A model generated the notes under the pieces. That model was not told where the DNA came from and searched no databases. It saw nothing but the letters and a program-made list of their open reading frames with translations. Below are positions 29,001 through 43,300 of a DNA stretch of 64,000 nucleotides, piece by piece; position 1 is the first letter of the stretch; every line of letters begins with the position of its first letter. Origin of the DNA: Vitis vinifera (Eukaryota > Streptophyta > Magnoliopsida > Vitales > Vitaceae); contig NC_081823.1 of assembly GCF_030704535.1 (NCBI RefSeq), forward strand, positions 6,578,501 to 6,642,500, read 5' to 3'. A program made the position numbers and the translations under genes.

Positions 29001-30326
29001 AATTATATTAAATATGGAACTACTTACTATGTTTCTTCCTACTGTAGCTTCTGTCAGAGGTATCTTTCTATCTGATAATACATAATGGTAATTTGGTACC
29101 AACATTTGTTAATATTCAAATGTTTTGAGATCTCTACTACTAACCATTCTCAACAGACTTACCCACTGTTAACAATGTGGATTTGATACCATGTTATTTT
29201 CTAAAATGAAAAGACAAGAAACGAATATAAAGGAAATGAAAGAGCAGAAAGCCAGTTTATCATAACTGTTTAAAAAAGAAGAAAAAAAAAATGAAAATTT
29301 TACTAGTAGTGTGTGAAGTAAAGGAATTAGTACAAATGTTCTGGTTTTAGTTCATTTTGTGTGCATGGAGCACAACAGGTTCCAAAATCATGTTAATGGA
29401 TATGTTGTTGGAGACAAACATAGAAGATGATTAGTACCTATCACTTGGCCATAGTACTTTCTATTTTTTTGGTTGTGCTTTCCGGTGACATTCCACAGAG
29501 TGGGAATGACCCAAGATTTGGGTTTTAATTAGGGGTACACACCTCATAACAGGCAATGAACCAAAGTTAATGTTGCAGAGGGTGCCCGAGAAGTGACCAT
29601 ACCGCACGCCAATGCTTGGGTATCTTCAAACCAAAGCTGAATGATATCGAGGGAGAGTCCTGGGAGGAACTTGATCCCACAGAGATTGCTCATGGTGCAG
29701 AGTCATTGCGCTGGCTCGTGTGGGTATGAACGAACTTCTTCTGTCATGTAGATGCATTATCTTCCTCATTTTATGAAGTCAACTTTGTCAGACATGGTTA
29801 TTTCTCATTACCAATGTACCTCTATCAAACCAGTTTACAGCATACTCACTTCATATAATACTCGGATGCTTCTCCTCCAGTAATTGACGTGATTTCTCCC
29901 TTCCATTGGCAGCCAAAAATTGATAACAATTCATTGGAGAGCTTTGCTGCCGAATGCCCACGCATCATAGTAAACCCAAAGCCATCGCCTTTTGGTTTCA
30001 GAGGGGTCAAGGTTCCAGTGGAAGCACTGCCAAACGTAGCACTGGATGAGCCCATTGTTAAGGATATTGATCCCCGAACATGGGCGGTTAGTGGGTTTAC
30101 AGCAAGACCAACAGCTCCGTCAAGTCCCAGCTCCACAGAGTTGCCCATTGCTGAAAAATTTAGACTTGCGTTTGTGGAGAGAGACAGCCGATTAGCACCA
30201 AAGCGAGCAAAGAATGCAAGGCAACACTTGCGGAGGGCAGAGAGGGAGTGGGTGATGACAAGCACAAGGGCAAAGGCATTAGCTCTGGCCTCACAAGCCA
30301 GCAAGTCTCTACATGGTCGGAATTAG
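23084..30326 (+). CDS. RNI-like leucine-rich-repeat family protein
   Basis: Six exons: 23084-23192, 23936-24063, 24673-24842, 28298-28375, 29579-29723, 29913-30326, giving 347 residues. The central part has amino-acid LRR repeats of the RNI type: LDISGSDVSDFGLAKVAERC, LRAVDISRCSKVTAAGVSEL, CHSLETLRCGGCPRSD. These are the Cys-containing repeats typical of F-box-associated LRRs, but no F-box is seen. The last exon encodes a charged tail (EKFRLAFVERDSRLAPKRAK) rich in Arg and Ala. From memory this matches an uncharacterised plant family that includes Arabidopsis At4g23840; no molecular function is known to me. The exon 1 donor (A|GTTACC) is the weakest boundary: it was chosen because it keeps frame with exon 2. 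Intron 3 (3.45 kb) is expanded by LINE insertions. Confidence 0.88.
24526..24553. repeat. (AAT)n microsatellite
   Basis: A run of about eight AAT units in intron 2 of the LRR gene, 120 bases before exon 3. Confidence 0.85.
25118..27975 (-). mobile_element. L1-type LINE, 5'-truncated and decayed, in LRR gene intron 3
   Basis: Reading on the minus strand, translated fragments show an ORF2 reverse transcriptase. LWRQKSREIWLRDRDKNTK lies near 27955, DKSPWFDGFTMALWQ (normally GPDGFTMAFWQ) near 27620, and the catalytic-site segment LLFVDDTLIF at about 26958-26923. A zinc-knuckle-like end (CMRK...LVDHMLFYCPKA) lies near 25600. The 3' end at about 25118 matches the terminus of the LINE at 50.65 kb. 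Frames are repeatedly interrupted, so the element is dead. The endonuclease part is absent. It is antisense to the host gene. Confidence 0.85.
26605..26763 (+). mobile_element. 121-bp LINE 3' tail nested inside the older LINE
   Basis: The stretch 26624-26744 ends in a short A-rich tail and looks like the extreme 3' end of a plus-strand LINE. It is bracketed by 19-bp direct repeats, aagtatgtagtgggtagat at 26605-26623 and a copy with one difference at 26745-26763. That is a severely 5'-truncated insertion with its target-site duplication intact, placed opposite in orientation to the surrounding LINE. Confidence 0.75.
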
Positions 30327-31384
30327 TTGGTAGGCTTCCAATGTTCATTGCCTATTTTAATTATATTTTTTTATTTTAATGCCTGTATATTACGAAAACT
30401 GTAAAATATGTTTGAATAATGATGAAGATGGCGAGGTTTGTTAAAATTTTCGGGATTTTCTATACCGTAACCAGAAATTTACCAGAAACAATAAGGTTAT
30501 GTTTGGTTCCCGAAAAATACAAAGGAAAAAAAAATGCAAAAAAAAAAATGCAAAAGAAAATGATTTTTTCATGTTTGGTTGTCCTATGAAAAATATAAAA
30601 AAAAATCAAATATAATTAAAACTAATTAAAAACTTATGTATTTTAAAATTATTTAATCTTTATATTAATAAGTTAAAATAAATAAAATAAGTTTAAAGTA
30701 AAAAATAAAAATAACATATCAACTTTTAATCCATTTTTTATTTTTCTTCACTTTTTCTTTTCTTCTATTTTTTCTTTGTATTTTCTTTCCCTTGCATTTT
30801 TCCCCTCAAATTTTCTGAGAACCAAACATGGTCTTACTTCCTTTGTGTTTATGAATCCATAAAGATGGTAGAGCATAAGTTTTCTGAATTCTTTTAAATT
30901 TTATTATGAATTAAATGTTTAAATTCTTACTTTATTCAACTATTAAATTAATATATTTAACCTTATTAATATGGAATAATAAATTTGTTCCATATAAAAA
31001 ATATAACAAAGAAATAAAAGTGAACTTTGGCTATCCCCTGGTTATTAATGCCATTGGCCATATGCATCAAATCATTTTCAACAACATTTTGTAGATGACC
31101 ACATAACTTTCGTGATAAATAACAACTTTAAAAAGTGCTGTGAGTTGGGAAATAATCTTTCATATCCCTGCAAAACTATGCAAATAAGGGCTACACCCGT
31201 ATGAGCGAAGCACTCTTCATCCCCCCCATTGGTAAAAGTTGACCATGTTTCTTTTCCCTGATTTTATTAGAACCCTCATCCTGTTAATTGAAAAAAGGGG
31301 AAAAAAAAACTTCTGTGCAGAATATTCAACCCTTCGCTGATGACTGGAGATATGCCTAAGCCACCAATTCCACAGCAAATTTCC
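30327..31384. other. Intergenic between LRR gene 3' end and aconitase 3' end
   Basis: Convergent 3' ends flank this stretch. The only structure seen is the TIR element at 30492-30836; the rest is AT-rich with probable UTRs at each side. Confidence 0.6.
30492..30836. mobile_element. MITE-like element with terminal inverted repeats
   Basis: About 345 bp. The left end reads taaggttatgtttggttc; the right end, inverted, reads taagaccatgtttggttctc. The interior is AT-rich with 'ataattaaaactaattaaaa' and 'atttaatcttta' words shared with the element at 33149-33468 and the fragment near 15598. No coding capacity, so non-autonomous. The transposase family cannot be assigned; no convincing target duplication is visible. 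Confidence 0.65.
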
Positions 31385-34300
31385 TCATTGGTTGATCAGG
31401 TTCCGGATGGCATAAGGAAGAATGCCACCATGATTAAAATATTCCAACTCAACCTGCAGATGTGTGATTAAATGATGTTCAATCATCGACTAACCACGCC
31501 GTAATAAAACATTAAATGGTTCAAAGAAAAGATGGGAAGTACCTCTGTGTCAAAGCGGACCGTGCATGTGAAAGACTTGCCATTGTCAGTTGTAACGGTG
31601 ACATCTTGGCCTGGCCTTATCTCACTGATCTTACTAGGAAGGTCGATGTTGTAGCGTTCATGACCTGTCAAGCCTAGTGTGTCAGCATCCTCACCGGCCT
31701 TGAAACAAAGAGGAATGATTCCCATCCCAACCAGGTTACTGCGATGGATCCTCTCAAAGCTCTTAGCGATCACTGCTTTGACTCCCTGATACACACAACA
31801 TGAGCTTAAGATGATTAATAGACTGGGGATATCCACTGAACCGGCATATATCGAGGGGATGCAATTTTAACTCACCTGTAGCATTGGGCCCTTGGCAGCC
31901 CAATCTCGAGAGCTGCCACTTCCATACTCTGCTCCAGCTAGGACAATGGTGTCATGCCCATCAGCCTTGTATCTCTGCAGATTTAAGTGACACTAGGTTT
32001 AGCATTCAATAAAAGGATGTCAAGAAAGGCAGGGCATTTTGAGCGGGAATTGACAGCACTGATTTAAAATGCTGACCACCAAGAAGCCCTTCCCAAAATC
32101 CAAACAAAAGAATAAATAAATAATGCATAAAGGAAGATGTCTCAGTAAAAACCAAAAACATAGAAATATTGATATTAGACCCAGCAGACAAATTTCTTCC
32201 CTAGAGACAGTATTTCACACTTGCACAAACATAAAACATAATTAGCAGACTTATTGCAGACAGTAATCATCTTTGATCAATATAAAAGAACATATAGAAA
32301 GGTCAATGACATCATGCAACTACATGGCACATATAACGTGCATGTCCAGGCTCAGGGAGGGCATAAGCAACAGATGAAAAGACATGATATTATGGAACTC
32401 ACCATTGCTGCATCAAACACATAAAGCTTCTCTCCTGTTGGAATGTGAATTGTCTTTGGACCCACTTCTCCATTCAGAAGCTTGTTGACAATGCGAATAT
32501 TGGCAAAGGTGCCCCTTGCCATCACCTCATCATTTCCACGACGGCTACCGTAAGAATTGAAGTCCTTGGGAGCCACCCCACGCTCAATAAGATACTTTGC
32601 AGCAGGGCTATCCTTATGGATGCTACCTGCAGGAGAAATATGGTCAGTGGTAATACTGTCGCCAAAGTTGAGCAAGCAGTAGGCATCCTTCACCCCATGA
32701 GGACCCGGTGGATTCATGGTCATGTTCTTGAAATATGGGGGCTCATGAATGTAGGTTGAGTTCGGATCCCATGAATAAAGAGAGGAACTGTGAACTGATA
32801 ACTGATTCCATATGGGATTTCCCTTTGTGATAGCCTCATAGGTACTCTTGAACATTTCAGGCAACACACTTGATTGAACAACCTACAAAAGCATAACACC
32901 CGAAGTAAATTAGGGTCTACTTGTTAGACAATCTTGCATTTAGAAGATGGCTCATAAAATTTGCCACTATATACCTCTGCAATTTCTTCACTAGTAGGCC
33001 ATATGTCCTTGAAGTACACATCTTTACCATCCTTTCCTGTACCAATTGGCTCCTTCTCAAAGTCGATGTCAACCTGGAAAGTAGAATTTCAAAAGATTAA
33101 AACCAGTTACACAAGTCAGATGATTTAATACTATTGTTCTCCATACTTATGCTATGTTTGGTTCTAGGAAAATACCGAGGAAAGAAAAAAAATTGTTATG
33201 GAAAATGATCTTCTCATATTTGGTTTTACCATAGAAAATACAAAAGAAAATCAACTATAATTAAAATTAATTAAAAACTTATATATTTTTAAATGATTTA
33301 ATCTTTATATAAAAGAAATAAAATAATTTACATGAGTTTGAAGCAACATATAATAATAATTTATTAACTTTTAAAACTATTTTTTATTTTCCTTCACTTT
33401 TTATTTTCTTCTACTTTTTCTTTCTATTTTCTTTCCCTTAAATTTTTTGGAAACTAAACATAGTCTTAATATTTATTAGGGTTTTCTGTCTTTTCAATGG
33501 TGCTCCATCATGTTCCTTTAACTTAAGCTAATTCAAAACAGAAGGATTTCTCTACATACTGTGCCGGCAAGTGCATAAGCAACAACTAGTGGAGGTGATG
33601 CTAGATAGTTGGCTCTTGTCAATGCATGAACACGACCTTCAAAGTTCCGGTTACCAGAGAGCACGGCAGCTGCAATAATATCTGCACAAAAGAATACAAG
33701 CAAATTAGAGGAAAAAATCAATTTGGAGACACAAAAGGTTGTCACAAGTGGCAAACTAGGGGGAGGAAATCAATTTGGAGACAGAAAAATTGTTAACAAG
33801 CACTTGAAAGTTGTAAGAAACATAGGCCAAGCTGAACCTACTAGCAAGTCTTCAAAAAATTACATAAATTTCTACTTTAATTGAAAGACAAAAACCTCCC
33901 CAAGCAACCTTACTATTCAAGCAAGCAAAGCTACAAAATGAAGGTTTAAAGTTGTGAAAAGGAACTGAAGCCTATGATTATACAATGGATGTGGACCTAC
34001 CAAGAAGGAAGTGGTGATAGATTATTCATGCAGGCAATCCCAAAAAATAACTAAAATAAGGCTTTGTTGAGATGAGGGTGCAAAACTAACTCAGATTACA
34101 ATTGTTTGGCACATAGATTCGGAGTGAATAACTTATTGCATATTATAAGAGTTTTATACAACAATCACAAAATAATGTCCCATGTTTAAAGCTAGAGACT
34201 ACCTCATAGTTGCAATTTCTGAAAATGTATGGTACAAGCTTTGTTCTCTATATGGAGGTGTTAGTTTGTAGCCTTGAGTATTAAAACCGTATAAACAGTA

Positions 34301-37300
34301 TTTCACATTTTCTTGTTGTTTAGCAAATATACCATTTTCTGAAATTGCAGAAGCTACTGATTCGTCAAGATCCCCTGAATTCCCAATACATGTTGTGCAT
34401 CCATAGCCAACAATATGAAATCCCTGCTGATTCAAGTACTTCTGCAGGCCACTACAGACACCAAAACCAGAGCCCAATTTCACTACTTCATGGAAGTGTA
34501 GTAAGCAATCAAATGACAAACCAAACATGCATCGCATATATCCCAAAAAAACACAGCTTATACCTCTGGAGCAGATATTTTGTAACAACTCCAGAACCTG
34601 GAGCAAGACTAGTTTTAATCCATGGCTTGACCTGGAAAACAATAGTGACATACAAGTTAAATCTACCGATTGAGGTGAAGTTCAGCTGAGTTGGGAGGCC
34701 AAGTTTATATCTGCCAGGAATTGAATTTTTTTATTTAGAAAATGTCTCATTCCCATAGGCTACAAGTTGAGTGACTCGGCAAATTCATAAATCCAAACTA
34801 ACCTCCAAGCCAAGTTCACTGGCCTTTTTTGCAACAAGACCAGCCCCAAGCATGACACTAGGATTTGATGTGTTTGTACAACTCGTGATAGCTGCTATAA
34901 CAACACTACCATGCTTGAGCTCAGCAGGCTGTCCATGGAATGAAAACTTGGCCACTTTGTCCTGTGCCTCTTTCGGTACAGCAAAGCCCTGCATGAATTT
35001 TAAGGATTACAAACTATGGAACAGCAGAAAGTAACTAAATCAAATTTAATTAAGTAAACACAATTAAAATTCATCATACTATAACTAAAATAAACATCAA
35101 TTTTAATAAAATAAACACACAATTAAAGGACCTCATACAATAACTAAATCACAAACCCAATTCACAATGATCCCTTATGTATTGCGTCCTTGGTTCAAAA
35201 CCACTCACTCAAATGTCATTTCTTAGGTCAAAATTGAATAAACTGAAATAAATAAAACGTCTTAAATTTCATCAGGGAAATAAACAACTATGCTCAGTCC
35301 AGGTCTCGCACATAAGTAGCTGGTGAAATGGAAAAAATGAATCAAACACCCAAGACCCCTAACAACAGAACCATGACATGTCCTCAACAGAGGCTGTTTG
35401 CATCTCACCTTGAATCCAACTTTGTTATCAAGACATGCTTTCCAGTCAGTCTTCATCTCTTTCAAAGGAACTCGATCATGAGGCCTATTAAGAAGTTAAA
35501 ATGAACCAAGAATTTAAAAGCAACAGAATTAAATGATTAACAAGGAATTATGGCGTTAGAGCTGTAATGCAAAATGCATACCGCTTAGGTCCTGACATGC
35601 AGGGTTCAACATCTTCTAGGTTCAATTGCAGATAAGATGAGTAAAATCGTTCTACTTGAGGCTGGATCATGAGAAGTATCTTCATTAAACTCAAATCTAC
35701 CACTGCCAACTTAAATGACTAAGAAAATTTTCATGAAAGAAAAATAAAATTTTTCTTACCTCATTGTAATCAACAAACATTCTGTTTGCACGCAAATATG
35801 CTTCTATCATAGCTACCTAAAATATAAGTAATGTAAATTAAAACATAGAAAGAATTCCCCTTTCAAATCCAACAAAGTCGAGTATAAACACGAGAAAAAA
35901 AATCTCACCGTTTCATCGCTTCTTCCAGTTAATTTAAGATACTGTAATGTAACATGATCTACAGGGAAGAAACCCATTGTTGCTCCATATTCAGGAGACA
36001 TGTTTGCAATGGTGGCCCTATCAGCCAATGACAATTCACCCATGCCCTCACCTGTATGCAATTACAAATCAAATTAGTGCCTCAAAAATTAATTGGATTA
36101 ACATGTGACAACTGAAAACTCTAATCCATGCAGTTTCACAAGCACTGGAATTACCATAGAACTCAACGAACTTGCCAACAACACCATGCTTCCTTAACAT
36201 TTGTGTCACGGTCAAAACCAAGTCAGTTGCTGTGACACCACTACACAACTTACCAGACAGCTTAAATCCAACAACACCAGGTAATACCATGCTCATTGGC
36301 TGTCACAATTACCAAGTACGAATTAGAGACAAACACAATAAGACTCTCATATATGCAACTACTTGTAAATTAGTATGTGCAGGCATCTTTGAGGGGTATG
36401 GGAAATAAGACATCTTCATAAGCTTGAACTGAAGGTTGTAAAATGAAACCATTTACTTATTCAGTCATGAAAAAGGCATATAAGAGATAAAACTTCATGA
36501 GGAGTGGGAAGAGCAGGAGGGAACTAGCATAGATGCGCTGATGGAACTCAAAATTCTTTCTTGAAACATTAGGGGGATTAATGAAAGCAAAAAGTAATCA
36601 AGTCTCTGGTCCAATCTCAGATGGTTGACCTGGTGTGTTTGCAAGAAACAAATGTCCAGAAAATATCAGTGCGGATAAAGTCTGGATTTGGGCAGATTTT
36701 TAGAATAGGGTGCAATGGAAGCTAGGGGTTAAGCAGATGGAATTTTGGTCTTTTAGCATTCCTAAGAAAGGTTAGCTTAATCACATCCTAATGGATGGGA
36801 CACCAACAATAGAGTCAAGTGGTCACATCATTGCCCCTGGAAGGCCATTGCACAATTGCTTCAAGTTTTCTCTACACACACTCGTTTTGTGGCAAGTGAT
36901 GGGTCTAGAATCCGTTTTTTGGGAAGATTTGTGGTGGGGGGATCAACCTTTGTGTGTACAATTTCCAAGTCTTTTCAAAGTCACCACTACTAAAAATTGT
37001 CTTATTTCAACTATCCTTGGTAATAACACTTTGTTGTCTCGAGATCTTGCCTTTTGTCGTAATCTAACAGATACAGAGATAGAGTATCTTGAAAGATTAA
37101 CGTCCTTATTGTCCAATGTCCATCTACCTCTTTATATTTCAGATACAAGATCTTGGATACCATCCTCATCAGGAGTTTTTTCAGTTAAGTCATTTTTTTC
37201 AATCTCATCCTATTCTCCAGATTCAGTCCCCTTCTACCCAACTAATTTTCTGTGGAATTCAAAAGTTCCTTCTAAGGTCAAGGCCTTTGCATGGTTAGTG

Positions 37301-40300
37301 ACACTTAAGAAGGTAAATACTAACGACTTGCTACAATTGAGAAGACCTTCAAAGCCCTTAATCCTGATTGGTGCATCCTATGTCGAAGTAGTAGTGAAAC
37401 AATTTATCATCTTTTCTTGCATTATCCGATTGTTTTGGGATTGTGGAAAAGGATTTTTTCACAAGCTGGGATGGAGTAGGTTTCGCCCGCCACAATTTGT
37501 GATATGATGGTGATTTCCTTCAAGTGTTTTGAGAATTCATTTAGAAGAAGGGCTCTTTGGAGGATAGCTTGTTGGTGGACGTCGGATTCATTGTGGGATT
37601 CGCTTCATTTTTTTGTTTCCTTTTGGGCTTATTGTACAGACATTTTTAAACCCTACCCTTTGAGTGTAATTCAACTTTGTTGGCTATCGATTTGTACACG
37701 TTAGGATTGGGATTGGGTTATAGGGGTTGTTGTTGGTTTACTTGTATAGGCCTTTTTGTTCTTTTTGTATAGCCTTTTTTGCTTTGCGGAGGTTTGCTTA
37801 GTTGCTTTTGATCAGGTTTGTTTTTTGTGAGAAGGACCTCTCATCCTTCTTTTGTTTTTCTATTAATACATTTGTTTGTTTTTTATTTTAAAAAAAAAAA
37901 AGGGTTAGCTTAAGGTTAGAAAAAATTCGAAAGGATTTCTTGTGGGAGGGATGGTCCTTTGGAGAAAAAGCCTAGTCTAGTAAATTGGTCAACAATTTAC
38001 ACACGCAAGAGGGAGGGAGGATTAGGCATTAGACGGTTGTCTTTCCTCAATAAAGCACTTCTAGATAAATGGCGCTTTGGAGAAAAAGCCTCATTTAGTA
38101 AATTGATTGACAACTTGCACAGATAAGTGGGAGGGGCCCCATGAGGTATTAAAAATTGAAAGGTTGTCTATCCTCAATAACGCACTTCTAGGTAAATGGT
38201 GCAGGAGATTTGCCACAAAGAGGGATTCTTTTTGGAAGAAGGCGATTACAAGGATGTATCATAAGGAAGAGGGAGGATGGTGCTCTAGAGTTGATAGGGA
38301 AAGGTATGAATAGGAGGGTTTCAAGAGTAGGATCAAGTTTAATGAGGGCAATAGGCAAATGGTGAAATTTTGGAAGGATAAGTGGTGTAGGTATTTGTCC
38401 ATTAGGAAGGCTTTTCCTCCTTTGTTTTCTATAGCCAATGCCTAATATGCTTAGGTAGTAGATGTGTGGGATCAGGAGAAGGAAAGGAGATGTTGAAACC
38501 CTCGAATCTCAAAAATAACTCCATGATTGAGAGCTACAGGGGGTGGCGGCTTTTTTCAAGCAATTGCAATCGCAGTCTATTTATAAGGATATCAAGGATA
38601 AAATGGTATGACGGATCTTTAAGTGTGGCTTGTTTTCAGTTAAATCACTCTATTCCTCTTTGTCCACTAGAAGAATTAGATCTTCCCCTACAACATTGTT
38701 TGGAATTCTTAGGCTCCGGTTAGTGTCAGTTTTTTTGCTTGCGAAGCCGCTTAGGGTAGGATATTGAGGTTGAACTAGTTGAAAAGGAGGGGGTGTATGA
38801 TGCTAAATAGATGTTATATATGCAAATAAGAAGAATAAATGGTGGATCATATTCACTACTCAAAAGCAGTAATCTTGTGGCAACTAATTTTTGCTCTATT
38901 TGGAATAGAATGAGTAATGCACTCCTCAGTAAAGAAGACTTTCTTGAGTAAGCATGAATCTTTTGTTGGGAGCAAGAGGAAGAAAGCTTGAAGAGTTGCT
39001 CCCTTATGCCAATTTTGGATCATATAGAAGGAGAGAAATAAGTGAGCATTTGGGAATACTGAAACGTAGGTCAAGAACTCAAACAATCATCTATGTGTAA
39101 TTTTTTTGGAATGGGTTGGAGTATACATAGGAATTAGTTTTTTTTCCATGTTTGACTTTATTGATTGGTTGAACTTAATGTAGTGGACGTGGGTTGTTTT
39201 TTTGTACATCCCTCCACTTGGTATGGCCCTATGGTTGCCTTTGTATACACTGTGTATACTTCAGTGAGCTCTTTTGTTTGGCGCTATTAATACAATAGAT
39301 ATTACCTATCAAAGAAGAATTGGCATCTTAGAGATATAAATGGAAAGGTTATGATGAGGTCTTCCAGTATTAGATGCAAGAAAATATCACAGCATTATTG
39401 CATGACCAAGTTCCCTTCAGTCAACTTTTCAGGTATATACCTTATTGCAGTGCAACAAATCTTTGGTTTTGTCTTTTATTCATAGAGCATGGATAATTAG
39501 CTTTGATAATAAAGAACTATCTAGATTCAATTTGAAATCATGTAAAAGAAATCAACAGTCAGCATATTTTACCTGGCCAAGCATTGCAGCCTCTGCTTCA
39601 ATTCCTCCAACACCCCATCCAGCAACTCCTAGTCCATCAATCATAGTTGTGTGGGAATCAGTACCAACCACACTATCAGGATAGAGAATACCATCATTGT
39701 TAAAAACAACCCGTCCAAGGTATTCCAGATTAACCTGAAAATTCACCAGAGAAACTTATTTGCAGTCTACCTAGACAATCCCACAAAGAAAGAAGTGAAA
39801 CCAGAACAAGAAATAAAAAACAATAAAAATAAAAGGATATAATGTTCAAAGGCTGTAGACAGCAACTCTAAAGCATGCAAAATCTCTCATACAGAAGGGT
39901 CAAGCCAGATACTCCAAAACTCCACAAAGGTTAACAACTCAAAAGGTGAGGTGTGCAATTGGTGGAAATTGCAAAACTCAAGTCTTGTACCTATCCTATG
40001 ACTGAAGCAAGGATCCCAGTTATCAACCCAAGATAAAATCTAGCAAACTGGCCATGCCCCTGCCTTTAAAACGGTAGGTATGATGTCCAAAAATATTTAA
40101 TATAGATAACCTTTCAGTGAAATCTCCGATGCATGATTAGCTCACCTGGTGGACAATACCAGAACCAGGAGGAACAACAAGCATGTTACGGAAGGCGGTT
40201 GAACCCCATTTCAAGAAGGAAAACCTCTCTTTGTTCCTCTGGAATTCAAGGTCCATATTTGCCTGTACTGCATTTTCTGATCTTGTTACATCAACCTGAA

Positions 40301-43300
40301 CTGAATGATCAATGACAAGGTCCACTGGCACCTGGATGCAACATCATAGTTTATAAACATGATAAAAACCTCATAAGAGTGATAACAATGCCAAGTATGT
40401 CGCACCATAAAATTCCCATGCAAGTGCATTAGGGTAGCATATCACAATTTCTTCATTATTATCTTAATTTCTGCATGACATTAGTTACACTAAAATGCAT
40501 GTTGGGAATCAGCAAACATATATTACTCAACCAACATCGACTATAGGAAAGAATAGCTACAGTTCAATAAAAGAAATGCACATGAGGAAAAAATTTGCAC
40601 CAAACAATTCTAAGACCAATTATACAATTGATATATAATGAAAATGTTGTTATTATAAACTGTTAAAACTTCCATTTCTCGCTCTATGCTTTGACAAAGA
40701 TTAAACCATTGTACAGAAAGTGACTGTAACTGTATGGGTGGAACCCACTGATATCTAAATAAGATGGAAATTTACATGCCAATACAGAAAACATGACGCA
40801 CCAAGGGATTGATCTTGTTTGAATCACTGCCAAGGTTGTTCATGGCATCCCGCATGCAGGCAAGGTCAACCACAGCTGGCACTCCAGTAAAGTCCTGGCC
40901 AACAAAAGACAAGCTTTAGAAATTAGAATGGACTTTTCAAAATAAAAATCATGATCCTTCAGATTGTGCTATGAACCTGTAAGAGAACACGAGCAGGCTT
41001 GAAGGGAATTTCAACTTGCTTCGGTGAAGTATTCTCCCAATCAATAATCTTTTCAACATCATCCTTGGTTACTTGGAAGTTGTCACAATTACGTATGGCA
41101 GATTCCAGAAGTATCCTTATAGAGTAAGGCAGCTTGTCTGCAGTTCATAGGACAAACAGGAATGTAATTATTGGAAAATGGAACACTTAACAGATAATCA
41201 ATATAATTGGAGAACGCTATTTGATTTTATGAGCTATATCTGACAAAAAGTGCAACTGCATAACAAATATTTTATTGATAAATAAGCCCACAAATAAGTG
41301 GAGAACTGAAACTAATGAAAAACGAATTTAGTTTCAAAAATAAAACGTAGGAGCATTCAGAGAATCATAAAATGAAAGAAGCATAAAGCAGATACACATA
41401 CCAATCCTTGGATCATTCAGAGCAGGGAGGCTGTAGAACTTTCCAAACTCTCCACCTCCAGGCTTGGGAACACTGGTCAATATTCCCTTAAAAGGATGCT
41501 CAGAAGCTGTATAGATTATGAAGGGGGAAATTAAAAGTTTATACCTAATAATCCAGTCAATCAACATACATTTAAACATTATTCTTATTCACCAGGAAGG
41601 AAAAAAAAAAAGGACAGATAACCAAACAAAATCAAATATTCACACCAAGAAGTTTTAAGTCTGATACTCTAAATTTCCAATTTTAACCTAAAAGAATAAG
41701 TAGTTGATACAAGGTCCAAGATAAGTTCCTTTTCCACCTCCTTTTATTCAGATCCATATGAAACCAAAACAACATAAAACATCGAATTCAAAAAACATAC
41801 GAGTAAAAGAAATTTACTTTAATATTAATAACAAAATTATAACTCAACATGCCATGAAATTCCTCAATTCACCTCCTAGCATTCACTTATGTCAAAAGTT
41901 ACTATAACTAACAATCAACTCATGTGCAACAACTACTTAGATAAAAATTCCATGTTCACCCACTATCAAGAAACATAAATCACAGAACACAAACTTACAA
42001 CAAATAAACAACTATCAATGAATCAGCGACAATTAATAACACAATGACCACACAATCCCTCAGCAAAAAAAAAAAAAACACTGTAATTTCTCAATTTTCT
42101 TTTCATGCATTTCCTCAGCACCTAAACAGATCATAGTTTTATGAGCCAATCATCATAAACCAACCCGAACTAATCCAAAACTCAAAATATTTAACACTCA
42201 TTTCCAGTGGTTTCTGTACAGCAAACCTGAGCAAGATCACCAACTAATCACCTCCAAGAACCACCACACCTACAACTGAAGCATCAATCCACAAAATAAT
42301 TCAACAACAACAAAAGAAAGCACCTCTAAATTCCTCTTAGTTTCCCACCATTTCTCATAAACATGACAAAGAATATCACTACAGCACAAAAGCATTGTCC
42401 AAAACCACAATCCACCATGCTTCAAACCTTTCACCAACTGAAACTAAACACGCATATCAAGCTGTTTTCAGCAACCAAAAAGAGCATGATCAAGAACTGA
42501 TCAATCATATGATCACAAATCTATACAAGAATAACAGACAAAACAACCTTAATGCCTCACATTTTCCAACATTTCCTCAGCATCCAAACAGAGCATAATA
42601 TCATAATTGAAACAATAATCCTCAACAGTTCAACCATTCAAAAGTTCAGGAAAATCAAACTTTCATTTCCGACCTTCTCAGCAACCAAACAGAGCATTAT
42701 AACAAACTAGAAAAACGGGATAAATAAATCAAGGATAAACCATAAAAGCATTCAACAACCACACAAAAAACTCCAACTTTTCTCTTACTCTCCAACATTT
42801 CTCAGGAACCAAACAGGCCACAGCATCATCATCAGCATCAAAACGACACTTCCCAACAATTCAACCACTCAACAGAACCTATTTTAGGGATAATCAACTT
42901 GAACCACTCGATCAGTTCAACCATTTACCAACTCCAGAAATTAAACTTTCTAATCAACGAAGCAAAACATTGTATCAAACTAGAACAACTACACCAGCAG
43001 CTCAAGTATAAATCCAGAATATCGTTCCACAATAACAACAGCACAAAACTAGTTCAATTTTTCCTTTTCTTCTCCAACACGCCCACACAAAGAAAACGAA
43101 GCAAACAGGCAATATCACCATCGAATACAATTCAACATACCTATAGTAGCCATTTTCCGCTCGAACCGCTCGATCACAGGAGCAGCGGCCCTGATCTGAG
43201 CGCGGAGGCTGACCGGGGACCGCCAGTCGACGCCGTGGCTCCAACGACGAGATCGAAACGCCGACAAGAATCCCAAGGAACGGTAACCACCACTGATCGT

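Noticed and set aside
29846-30304. 152-codon minus-strand open frame
   Set aside because: It lies opposite the last exon of the LRR gene, whose frame has the family signature; the antisense peptide has none.
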